64,000 nucleotides of DNA from Streptomyces roseolilacinus (lineage in GTDB: Bacteria; Actinomycetota; Actinomycetes; Streptomycetales; Streptomycetaceae), in assembly GCF_014649335.1 (NCBI RefSeq), contig NZ_BMSV01000008.1, positions 310,001-374,000 of the forward strand. Direction: 5' to 3'. A model generated the notes under the pieces. It was not told the DNA's origin. It worked only from the letters and a program-made list of their open reading frames with translations, and made no database searches. How positions within the stretch are numbered: position 1 is the first letter of the stretch; the number at the start of each line of letters is the position of its first letter. Of this stretch, positions 52,501-62,200 are shown piece by piece. The position numbers and the translations under genes are program-made.

Positions 52501-53883
52501 GTGATGTGCGTGTCGCCGCCTACCGACCTGGCCGCGCTCTACCAGCAGTTGGGTCGGGCGGGGCGGGACGGCGCGGGCCGGGGGACGGCCGACGACGGCC
52601 CCGTCAACAGCGGTCTCGCCCTCGCGACGAGCCGGGGCCTGCGCATGGTCCGTTTCATGACGGGCCAGGAATTGCCCGCGTCGCTGCTCCGGCGCATGGG
52701 CAACCTTGTCCTTGCCCAGCGGGACGGCACGCTCGATCCGGTACGGCTGGCCGACCTGCTTATGGCCGAGGACGCCGCGAGCGGTGCGCTGAGCGAGGCT
52801 GAGCTGGACGACCGGCACACCCAGGAGCGCTACCAGGGCGGCATCATGCGGGCATTCAGCGCGCTCGCCGACCTCGGCGCCGTCGAGGACCTCGGCGACC
52901 ACCCACCGTTCTGCGCGGTCAAACCCGGCGACCTCCGACCGGCCGGCCACGGCGGGGGACAGACGCCTACCACTGCAGCGGAGCGCGACGAGGAAGCGGC
53001 CGGGTCCGTGCGGCTGGAGCAGACCGTCATCGACACCGCCCTGTCCTGGGACACCCCACGACAGGTCGACGTCCGAGCTCTCGACGGGGAACTCGCCGCC
53101 CGGTGCCCCGACTACCGCTCGGTCGCCGATGGACCGTCGGCGACCTGGGAACTGCTCGCCGACTTCCACGACCGTGGGCTCCTGGACGTCTCAGCGGCAC
53201 CCAGCCGCCGCCTGGTCACCGGTCTGACCACCCGCACCGGCACCCTGCCCGACGGGTTCCTCCCGCTGCTCGGCCGACGCGGGCGCCGGGCCGCCGAGGA
53301 ACTGGCCAGGCTCCGAAACTTCTTCGACGCGAGCACGGTATGCGCCCAACGGGTCTTCGCCGATTACTTCGGCGTCAGCGACCTGCCCGAGGGGTGCTGC
53401 ACCACGGCCCGCTGCCGCTGCTCGGCCTGCTGGGACACCGGCCGCTGGCCCGTGGAGGAGCGGCGCCCTGCCGTCGCCCAGGCATTCGACAGCCCGCGCC
53501 CCCGCGAGGGAGGCGGTACCGACACCTCACTGCGCGACCAGCGCGTCGACCTCCAGGTCCACCGGCTGCTGCAGCTCCAGCCGCAGGGCGCACACCCGCG
53601 CCGGCTCTGGCACGCACTGCGCGGCGACGAATCCTCCTACAACCCGAGGAATCGAAAGATGGTCCCCCTGCCGAAGGCGATCCGGGAAAGCCGCCACTTC
53701 GGCGGTCGTGCGGATCTGTCCTATACGGCGGTGGGCGCGAGCCTCACACGGCTGGCCGCAGCCGGAGCCGCAGTCGAGGGCCCGGACAGCCTCTGGCGAG
53801 CTGTCCGCCCAGTCCGAAACATGAGATCCCGCCGGGCGGGAAGCGGACCCGAACGGAAGGACAGCTGGGCGTGGCCACGATGA
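49498..53883 (+). CDS. DinG helicase (rest) + RecQ-like helicase, 3' part of the frameshifted giant helicase gene
   Basis: 1,461 codons from an in-frame GTG that is probably not a real start. It opens with the rest of the DinG module: LLVIDEAHELENAA (DEAH box), FDRVYYVSATLR, GGGFLVGTKGLWQGVDVSD and LQLRQAVGRLIRSDRHRGVVVISDRK. The Fe-S cysteines of classical DinG/XPD are not seen. From about 51,490 a RecQ-like helicase follows: GLLPTGFGKSFTFQLPALVLPGVTVVVSPLVALMHDQ, IAVDEAHTLPQW, AVTATANR, HAIFYCLTVKEVN and ALYQQLGRAGRDG. A terminal Cys motif (FADYFGVSDLPEGCCTTARCRCSACWDTG) looks like a RecQ zinc site. Two helicases and a nuclease on one chain is highly unusual. The stop overlaps the next start (ATGA). 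Confidence 0.82.
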   Translation: MDLPAFFIDYIGRGLPLWLESLSQRDGDYGPATGNPLTMHTDTVRESIDSHRLILANHALVLSHLDDLRAVGPEVLLVIDEAHELENAATSALTVTVNYQDLEALLPEYQAWIADAHPGTAKEQAVAPIADLERLLDDERLPRLAAQALDAQAKGVGVRIGSRATTLASPYVGTSGTRHTRRLSVVLESIAKALVFCRITLERYVVQHAAGIDPLVRERLTALAEHTESLTTALDRITTDIRAFLDPALTLDEAPPSRVIHLEEVDEPKAELRSYRFRVATSPVDLPADPEWRRYLESFDRVYYVSATLRVAGEWDFMRTRLGLPDDLPTLSLPSPFALRSQAEVVCFSDFPSWAEQEEGALRTVAHHVAGFATEMTRGRADGNGFDGGGVILTTARSTAAGIGFHLVRELRSRALDTPVVEALTLGNGRAYQAFTDRRDGGGFLVGTKGLWQGVDVSDAERLRLVWINKLPFAPFAAPIVEARRAAVAERAEQDGHPDPEGAATEHYYLPLAALQLRQAVGRLIRSDRHRGVVVISDRKLAGASSLRRSYRRAFLGSLDDGLQRPDPETGDIGGGNVATMAEGWRRIWEFMAAHNLLDPTRAAELCTDEALERQTLLPHTRRIRELALTTEETQKLREQGLLVEEIKDRCARIGGLLRLVDEPVALKPAQQAVIAAVTEGRNVLGLLPTGFGKSFTFQLPALVLPGVTVVVSPLVALMHDQALELNRSIGGAVRALISPLRESSSRAGKTEVTDQLLGRADHGIRLVYVSPERLCQRRFRETVRAATAAGRVTRIAVDEAHTLPQWEDFRPSMRRVSRFLDELRRDHGVAVTAVTATANRAVHEALREGLFGLPAEVPEPASAEATAEAEHPGVVGGLLTVRENPIRPELAVFRRSLDRLGQGGVAGLVERVVDALDGHAIFYCLTVKEVNTLYTHLREYVGDAGVRVLRFHGRLTEAEKAAVMTEFREAPRGGDDGFVPVVVVATSAFGLGVNRPDVRTVMCVSPPTDLAALYQQLGRAGRDGAGRGTADDGPVNSGLALATSRGLRMVRFMTGQELPASLLRRMGNLVLAQRDGTLDPVRLADLLMAEDAASGALSEAELDDRHTQERYQGGIMRAFSALADLGAVEDLGDHPPFCAVKPGDLRPAGHGGGQTPTTAAERDEEAAGSVRLEQTVIDTALSWDTPRQVDVRALDGELAARCPDYRSVADGPSATWELLADFHDRGLLDVSAAPSRRLVTGLTTRTGTLPDGFLPLLGRRGRRAAEELARLRNFFDASTVCAQRVFADYFGVSDLPEGCCTTARCRCSACWDTGRWPVEERRPAVAQAFDSPRPREGGGTDTSLRDQRVDLQVHRLLQLQPQGAHPRRLWHALRGDESSYNPRNRKMVPLPKAIRESRHFGGRADLSYTAVGASLTRLAAAGAAVEGPDSLWRAVRPVRNMRSRRAGSGPERKDSWAWPR

Positions 53884-56210
53884 TCAGCACTGGACCGGAC
53901 ATCTGGCGGCCGTTCGACGGCGAGCCTGTGCTTACTCCCGCCATGACCGGCGGACACCGCAGCACACCCGCCGAGGAACTGGAACGGTTGCGTCGCTACC
54001 TGGAGGCGGTCGTGTCCGACCGCGTGTGTCCGGTGCACACCGCGGTCGCCTTCAATGCGGCCTATTTCGGCTACGAGCTCAGTGGCGAAGGTCACGGCAA
54101 CGGCCCCTTCGACCTGGACGCGTTCCCCTCCCTGACGCTGGGCGACGAAGTACCGGCCGTACCCGTCGGGGCACTCGTTCGCATCGAAACAGGATCCGAC
54201 CCGCTGTACGCGGAGATCGTCTACAAGGAGGGCCGCCACCCCGGCGTCGAAGAGGGTGCCGACGTACCCGCGTGGGTGTCCGGGGTACCGGCCGGTGTCC
54301 GAGGACCGAGCGAGCTGTCGGAGGCACCGCACCCAGTGCGCCGGGAGCTGCTGGTCCCTGATCTCACGGCGTTCGGCCCCGCGCTGCAGCTCAGCGAGGC
54401 GAAGTTGCAGCGGTTCCGGTCCCGCCAGAAGTGGCTCAACAAGGACGGCCACGTCGTCGTCGACGCCCGCTACGGCTCGGCGCCGCACGCCGGGCTTGAC
54501 GACTGCACCGCCTTCGTGCAGCATCTGCTGACCCACCAGCGCGAAGCACTGCTGAGCCCCCTCGTTCCCGCGTCCGTCGCCCACCTGGCCGGGGGTGGCA
54601 CGGAGGAGCGGCTGAAGAGCGCCCTCAGCGGGCTGCTGGACACCGTCGATCACGCCTTGCGCACCAGCGACAGTCTGCGCAGCTGGGGCCACTACGCACT
54701 GACCCGTACCCGCATCGGGGCCGCCCTGGGCCACGACGGGCCGCTGGGCGGCGACGACCTGAAAGCCCTCGCCAGCTCCCTGGAACGCAGTGCGGCCCCT
54801 GCCACCCACCGACGGCACGGCGTGAACGGTTCCCGCACCGTGTACACGGCGATCGGGGCGTGGCTGCGCGGCGTCGACGGTGCCGAACCACTGCTGAGCG
54901 GAGTGGAATACGCGGTCTCGGTGTGCCGCGCCAACCTGGCGGTCGCGGACTTCGTCCGGGGAGACACGGACAACGGCATACGCGCCGGGAGCGACGTACG
55001 GATCACCCTCGACGACGACTTCCAGAACGGTGGCATCTGGCGGTCCCACCACCCGGGCTCGGAGGAGGCGGACGACAGTGATCCGCTACGCCCAGCGGGA
55101 CGCGGCTGGCATGACACGGTGCATCCACCCGCGCCGCCTCGGCCTGTCGCGGTGCCGCACGCACAGATCGTCCCCCGAGAGGAACAGCCGGAGGACGAAA
55201 GGTACGTCGATGCCGAACCCGCGGACACCCCGCTCGCGGACGGTGACCGGATCGGTCCGCCGAACTACCTGAGGATCAACGACAGCGAGGTCTGCTGGCA
55301 GATCCCGCTGCGGCTCGCCCACCTCATGGAGGACCGACTGCCGTTGAGCCCCAGGGCCCGGGACGGGTTGGCATATCTCGGCACGGATACCGGCTCCGTG
55401 CGCGTACGCCTGGAACTCAGCCATCCCGGCGGCGAGCTCGACGCGTCCGAGGAGGTCCAGGAGGTGCTTCTGGATCTCACCGATGAGACCGGCATGCTCC
55501 GGAACGTCCAGTGGCCCATCGATTTCTTCCCCGGGCTGTGTCTGTACATCCAGTGGCCGCGCGGCGGTACCGTCTTCCGGGTCCACACCGTCGAACTGGA
55601 ACACCCTGTCGACATCGACGGGCAGCTCGTCGCGCATCGCTACGACTCGGGAGTGCTCACCCGGGAAGGAGCGCCGGGTAGTGAGCGGGACGGCGACTCG
55701 TCCGCCGGCCTCGACACCCGGCGTATCGTCCTGCGTACCGTACGACGCTTCGGCCGCCTCACGCCCGACGGACATGCTCTCCTTGACCGGGCCGCCCTCC
55801 CTCGAGGCGTCTACGACACAACTCCCGCCCCCCAGCAAGTCACCGCACTGGAGCAGGTCGTTGACGAGCTCCTCGCCGAACACCACCTGTACCCGGCCAT
55901 CGGCAGCCGCGGTGTGGGCGGCGAGCCCCACCACCCTGCCCGCGACGGTGAGCCGCCCATCGCCCTGATCGGTTACGCGCCGAACCCCGTGGTGGTGCCA
56001 CGACCGGGCTCGCGTGCCGGCGCGCCGCCGCAGGTCCACGGCGTGGAGCACTTCGTCCACGGCTTTCTGCGGAGGCTGCCCGCGGGCTCGAAACCGACCA
56101 ATGCACAGCGCGCTGCCTACCGCGAGCACTGCCGCCACGTCGGAAAGGCGGACGGCTGGGAACTGCCACCCGGCTACACCTTCGTCACGGAACACTCTCG
56201 CCGGCGCTGA
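53880..56210 (+). CDS. protein of unknown function, middle component of the helicase/ATPase operon
   Basis: About 776 aa from ATG 53880, overlapping the helicase stop; GTG 53871 is an alternative with a better-placed AAGGA. No signal peptide, membrane helix or familiar motif was recognised. The N-terminal half is mixed alpha/beta: VSDRVCPVHTAVAFNAAYFGYELSGEGHG, VVDARYGSAPHAGLDDCTAFVQHLLTHQREALL, SGVEYAVSVCRANLAVADFVRGD. An acidic, Pro-rich linker covers about residues 390-450. The C-terminal half is beta-rich: EVCWQIPLRLAHLMEDRLPLS, VRVRLELSHPGGELDASEEVQEVLLDLTDE, GLCLYIQWPRGGTVFRVHTVELEHPVDIDG. Coupling to both giant proteins suggests an adaptor or recognition subunit. Confidence 0.85.
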   Translation: MISTGPDIWRPFDGEPVLTPAMTGGHRSTPAEELERLRRYLEAVVSDRVCPVHTAVAFNAAYFGYELSGEGHGNGPFDLDAFPSLTLGDEVPAVPVGALVRIETGSDPLYAEIVYKEGRHPGVEEGADVPAWVSGVPAGVRGPSELSEAPHPVRRELLVPDLTAFGPALQLSEAKLQRFRSRQKWLNKDGHVVVDARYGSAPHAGLDDCTAFVQHLLTHQREALLSPLVPASVAHLAGGGTEERLKSALSGLLDTVDHALRTSDSLRSWGHYALTRTRIGAALGHDGPLGGDDLKALASSLERSAAPATHRRHGVNGSRTVYTAIGAWLRGVDGAEPLLSGVEYAVSVCRANLAVADFVRGDTDNGIRAGSDVRITLDDDFQNGGIWRSHHPGSEEADDSDPLRPAGRGWHDTVHPPAPPRPVAVPHAQIVPREEQPEDERYVDAEPADTPLADGDRIGPPNYLRINDSEVCWQIPLRLAHLMEDRLPLSPRARDGLAYLGTDTGSVRVRLELSHPGGELDASEEVQEVLLDLTDETGMLRNVQWPIDFFPGLCLYIQWPRGGTVFRVHTVELEHPVDIDGQLVAHRYDSGVLTREGAPGSERDGDSSAGLDTRRIVLRTVRRFGRLTPDGHALLDRAALPRGVYDTTPAPQQVTALEQVVDELLAEHHLYPAIGSRGVGGEPHHPARDGEPPIALIGYAPNPVVVPRPGSRAGAPPQVHGVEHFVHGFLRRLPAGSKPTNAQRAAYREHCRHVGKADGWELPPGYTFVTEHSRRR

Positions 56211-56298
56211 CCCGCCCCGGCCGGACCGGCCCGACATGGGCGGGCCGCACGCCACACCCCCCGCATCCACATCACAGGAAACAAGAGATCGGGACTGA

Positions 56299-59200
56299 AT
56301 GACCGCCAGCTACGCCGTGGTCGCCAAACCACCGTCCTCCCCGCACGGCACACCGGTTGGACTGCTTAAGGAACTCGCCGTAACGCTCGACGGACTCGGC
56401 CAGATCCTGGACGCCGCCCTCGACGCCCTCACAGTCGGCGAGACGGAACTCGCGCTGAACTCCCTCGGGCCCAAGGATCGTCAGGCCATCATGAGGGCTC
56501 TCGGCTTCCGCAAGGTCGAACCGCGGCGGTTCGGGCGCGTGCTCAGCGAGCAAGTGCTCAAGCGATTGCAACGGGTGGAGCCGACCCACCACAGGCATGC
56601 GGTGTCCCACCTCACCGCCCGGATCATGAACGACATCGATCACGAGGTCGCTGAGCACGGGGCCGCGGGTACGAGCCCCGGTCTCGTGGGCCGCTGGGGC
56701 GCATGCCTGCTCCGCCTGGCGCTCTTCTCCCACCTCCAGGCTTCGGCGCACGACGCCCGACTGCTCGTATGGGCCGCGGAACACGACTGGTTCGGTATGG
56801 AGGCGGACGAGGCGGCACTGGCCGCAGTACTCAAGGCCGCTCAGCAGGTAATCGACGCGACTCCCGGGTTTGACCACCTCACTGCGCTTGGCGAGGACGC
56901 GGCGGCTGAGGAACCACAGCCGACCGCTGCGGTCCCGGCTCCCCGGCTGCCCGATCACATCTCGGCTCCAGAACTGGCCGAGTCCTCAGCGCAGCAGGGA
57001 GAGCAGCCCCCTGGTGAGGGGCGCTCCCTAGACGATCTGGCCTCGGCCGAGGAGGAGCTCAAGCACGTCGTCGAGGAGGCACGAGGCGCCGTCGACCGCG
57101 TGCGCGCCGCCCTGCTGGACGGGTGCCCGCCCACCGACACTGATTTGGTGCCGCTCGCCGCGGTCGCCCCGGCGTTCTCCCACGTGCGGGGTGTGCTCTC
57201 AGAACTCGGCGTCACCGGCGTCACCGATCGCCTCACCGATGTCCTGAGGTCGATCGACGAGGTTCGTGCGCGCGTCGAACGGAAGGAGAGGAATGCCGAG
57301 GCCCGTCAAGTGGTGCAGACGGTGACGGCCCTGGGCTGCGCTCCGGACAGTGCGGTGGCCGCGGTGATCGCGGACGCCAGGCACAGCGCGGAGGCACTGC
57401 TCGCGAAGCAAGAGTGGGACGAACAGGACGACGTGTGCGCACACATTCTCACGCTGCTGGTGCGCCTCGCCGACATGAAGGACCGGTCCGACGCACAGCA
57501 GGAGATCATCGAGCTCCAACAGCAGTTGTCGGTTGCACATCCGCCGTACGCTGTGGCCGCCGTCCTGTACCAGCAGATCACGTTGAGCGAGCACAGGACC
57601 CCTCACCCCGACACGGCCGCTGCCCCGCAGGGCGAGGAATCCGCCGAGGTTCCCGAGGCGCCGGAAGGGGCCATATCCCCGGAGACGGCCACCGCCGCGC
57701 AGGCTGACACCGGCGTGCCTGAAACGCGGGACCACAGCACCGCCGATTGCGTCCCGGCCGAGCGACCTCCCCGGTCCGCCGACACCGCTGAGCAGCAGCA
57801 CGCGCCGGAACGGCGGGTCTTCGCCGCCCCCGCAGCGACCGCGGCCGTCGACACCACCACGGAAACAGCCGACGGCACGGAAACGAAGAGCATCGAACCC
57901 GTCCTCGCCCGTCTCATCGCCGAGAAGCGCTTCGGACTTGCCGCTCACCTGTCGCAGGCCGCCGACCGCCCGGACACCGAGGCCGCGGTCCTGCGCCTGG
58001 CCGCCGCGGCGACACTGCTGCACTCCAGGACCGGCCGAGCGGCTCAGATCATCGAAGAGGCGCTGCACGAGTGGGAGGCCCGTAAGGAGAGCGACAGTGA
58101 CGCGCTGTCCCTGCTCCTGCTGCCCACGCTGGTCCGGGCAGCCCTAGTGACGGGTGCACCCGTGGTCGGTGCACAGCTGAGGGCGCTCACCCCGCAACTG
58201 CCCGATGCCCTGCACGAGGTGGCCACCATGGTGGCAGAACGTGCACTGCAGGGCGCACTGCTCATCGCGCCGCCCCATGCCGTTGTCGCCGATGTCTCCC
58301 ACACCGAGGGCGAGCTGCGCGCGGCCGTGGACGCCTGCCAGGCTATGCTCACTGTCCCTCGAATGCGCTTCCAACGGGCCAGCGCCATGGTGCAGCGCTG
58401 GCTGGCGCCGACCGGTCTGCTCGGCAGCGTGCTGACCGCAATCGTGGCCGGGGCCCCGGACGCCGAGCACCTGGCCGACGAGCTGCTGGAAAACCTCGCC
58501 CGCCGAGCTCAGGTCGAGGCGGCGATCGACGAGATGGACGCTGCACTGCGCGGGCCGGGCGGTCGTGGCATCCAGGGGTCGGGCCGCAACAACGTCCGCC
58601 ACTGCCTCGACCGCGTCCGGGACGCCGTTCGGCAGTGGCGTACGGTCAAGCGCGACCTGGAAGCAGGACGCTCCGAGGAGAATGTGTGGGCGTTCCAGTC
58701 CATTGCATCCCTGCGCCTCTCCCTCCTCGGCCTGCGCGAGCGGGTCGCCGACGACCTCACCGCGGCCGAACGCAGCTCCGCCGTCTTGGCGAAAGCCACC
58801 GCCTACGTGGCGCGGGACCTGTTCGCCGAGGTCTTCGACGGGTTGGATGCGAATAGTCGACCGGTCGAGACGGGATCCGAGCCGGACGTTCAGACGGTTC
58901 TGGACGCCGAGCTCCACAAGGCCGAGTCGGCCGTGCCGGGAGAGAAGCCGACCTTGGACGGCTTGCTGAAGGCAGTGGACCGTACCTGGGACGACGCGAT
59001 CGAACGGCAGCTCGCCCGTGACGAATTTGGCGTGATTCGCACCATCACGGACCTCGCGGACTTCGACGTCCTTCCTGCAGCCCACACCTTGTCGCTCTCG
59101 GAGGAGCGTCGCGCACGCCTCAGCGCGATCCAGAAGGAGCGCCGCGCCGCGCTCGCCGAGAAACATCGGCAACTGGCCGCCCGGCTCCGCCGGTCCCAGG

Positions 59201-62200
59201 CCGACGAGGCACTCACCGTCGAACAGGACGTCAGCCTCCAGGAGTTGCTCGCCGACGCCCGAGCACACCTGGAGCACGACCGGCCGGGCGAACTGGCCGC
59301 AGTCCGGCGCAACCTCGACCGAGTCGAAGAACTGCTGCCCCGTTACCGTGAGGAAGCCGCCGACCGGCTGCGCGCCCGGCTGGCGGCGCTGACGGACGTG
59401 AGCGCGGAGGACCGCGAACGAGTCCTGCGCAACCTGGACACCGACAGCCTGGCTACCGCGGCCGAACTCGTCTACTTCCTCGAACTCGGCGAACCGGTAC
59501 CCGAGATCAGGTCCGAGGACTCGCACCTGGAGGCGTTCTTCCCCGCCGTGCCGGACTCGTTGCCGGGCGGCATCGACGCTGACCTGATCGCGACCGTCCG
59601 CGCCCGTGGCCGATACGGCGACCGCGCCGTGCTGGACTATGCAGGACTCTCGGAGGAGGAGGCCGAACGGGCCGCCGCGGCCCTGAACTTGTGGAGCACG
59701 CTCGCCGCGACGAAGGACCGTATCAACATCAATCCGCGCGAGAGCCTCAATCCGGCTCTGGCTCTCCTCGGATACGAGGCCCGGCGCGCACGGCCTCTGG
59801 ACGATCTGCCGCGTGGTAAGGACTACCGGTTCTTCGAACTCGCGCCCGTGCACGTCACCGGCCGTGCCTGGGCGCCCGCGTTCGGATCGCAGATCAAGGA
59901 CCGTGGCGGCAAGCTCCGCGCCCTGTTGATCTGGGGCCGGCCCGCGGCCAAACTGCTCATCACTCGCGCTCTGCAGGACCCCGACGAGAGCAGTCTGCTC
60001 GTCGTCCACTTCGGGACGCTGGACAGCAGAACCCGTAATGAGCTGGCCGCCGCCTCCCAGGACACCAAGCCGGTCATGGTGGTGGACGACGCCGCGCTGG
60101 CCTACCTCATCGCGCACGGCAACCGGCGGGTGGACGCCACGACCGAGACGCTGCTTCCGTTCTCCGCGGTGAACCCATACATCAAGGAGAAGCGGGGCCA
60201 AATCGGCCGGGAGATGTTCTACGGACGGGACCGCGAGCGCAAGAGCATCCACGACCCGGCGGGGACCCAGATCCTCTACGGCGGCCGGGGTCTCGGCAAG
60301 TCGGCCCTACTTGCCGACGCGGGGGACCGCTTCGAGGAACAGCGGCCGGGGGCCTACCGCAAGCTCTACCTCAACCTGGACAAGATCGGCATCGGCCGGG
60401 GCACTGCACTCGGTGCCGAGGCCATCTGGCCCACGCTCGACCAGGAGCTGATCAGGCAGGGCGTTCTGGAGGAGCCCCGACGCCGGGGCCCACAACAGGA
60501 ATCATGGCAACGGGTCACCGACGGGATCGCCCGGTGGCTCGCTCAGGATCCCGACCGGCGGCTGCTCATCCTCCTCGACGAGTGCGACCGCTTCTTCGAG
60601 GCAGACGTTCCCGAGTGCACGGAGACCCGTCGGCTGCGCGGTCTGGGTGAGGACTCGCGCGGCCGGGCCAAGGTCGTGTTCGCCGGTCTGCACTCGGTGC
60701 AGCGCTTCACCCGGCTCGCCAGGAACGGCCCGTTCAGCCACCTGGCGCAGACCCCGACGGTCGTGGGACCGCTCGCCCCCCAGTTCGCCGCCGACCTGAT
60801 CGTGCACCCGATGCGTGCGCTCGGCTTCGAGTTCGCTGACGTCGACCTCGTCAACCGCGTGCTCGGCTTCTGCTCGTACCAGCCCTTCCTGCTGCAGATC
60901 TTCGGCAGCAGGATGGTGCAGGTCATGCAGGACAAGCGGGCGCGAGCACCGCTCGCGCCGCCTCCATACACGATCGAGGATTCCGATGTCGACGCGGTAG
61001 AACAGGACACCTCGCTGCGTTCGGACATCACCGCGGCCTTCAAGGACACCCTTGCCCTGGACGACCGCTACCACGTCATCGCCAATGTGCTTGCCCAGCA
61101 CGCTCGGGACAACGGTCTGGAAACCCGCCTCAGTGACAGGGAGTTGCGGGAGGAATGTGCTGGCTGGTGGCCCCGCGGCTTCGAGCACCTGGACAGCGAG
61201 GGGTTTCGCGCCTATCTGCAGGAGATGGTCGGCCTCGGTGTCCTGGCGCCGAACAACGACGGTCAGGGCTGGCATCTGCGAGGGCCCAACGCGCTGCGCA
61301 TGATCGGTACCGCCCAGGAGATCGAGGCGCGGTTGCTGCGGGCGGAGACGGAGTCCCGGCTTGAGGAGACCGTTGTCCTGGAGAGCCGTCCGGACCTCTA
61401 CGACGGCAGGTCCGCCCCGCTCACCGTCAACCAGATCGACTACCTGCTGGGCGAATACGTGAACCAAGTCCGCGTTGTTCTCGGTACACAGGCGACGGGC
61501 GTCGCCGATGTGGAACGGACCCTGCGTGAGGTGACGGGCAGGGTGGCGGGCTGGTCTGTGCCCGCCATCGGAAGTGCCAAGACGTTCCGCAAGGAGCTCG
61601 CCGCTGGCCGCGCTGGCGAGCGGCGACTGCTCATCAGCGATCTCTCTCTGGGCAGCGAGAAGTCCTGCCGGGAGTCCTTCGACCTGGCCAGGGCAGTGCT
61701 GCCCGACGCCGCCGAGGCGACCCGCTCGGTGGTCCTCGTGTCGGGTGTGGAACAGCTCGGCTTCTGGTCCGGCCTCCTCACCGGTCCCGACGCCGACCAC
61801 GACACCATCATGGTGCTGCGCCGGCATGACCTGCGCAGCCTGAAGGACTGGACGCAGCGCCACAGCCTGTGCGAGACGGAGGAACGGCTGATGCGTCTGG
61901 CGAAGGCGACCGGTGGCTGGCCGTACCTGCTGGACAAGGCGCTGCACCTGCGTGATCGCCGACCGGACCAGGACCGGGTGCTGGCGGACCTGGCGTCGTG
62001 GCTTGGGCAGAGCAGCGGCGCCGAACAGTTCGTCGATGCCGTGGGGCTGCTGGAGAACGACACCCTCAAGGCCGCCTACGACGGGGTCGTCGAGCAGCTC
62101 GGTACCGATTGGCATGACGACGCCTACCTCGTCACCGCGGCCGAGATGGCAGGTCTCTCGTCCGGGGAGGCATGCCGGGCCGTTGTCTGCCTGGAAGCCC

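Noticed and set aside
53103..53879. Upstream extension of the middle operon gene by 259 codons
   Set aside because: It overlaps the RecQ-like C-terminus in another frame and is Arg/Pro-rich; the ATGA junction at 53880 is the natural start.
58144..60252. 702-codon minus-strand frame inside the giant ATPase
   Set aside because: Antisense shadow of a well-formed plus-strand gene; no motifs or start signals.
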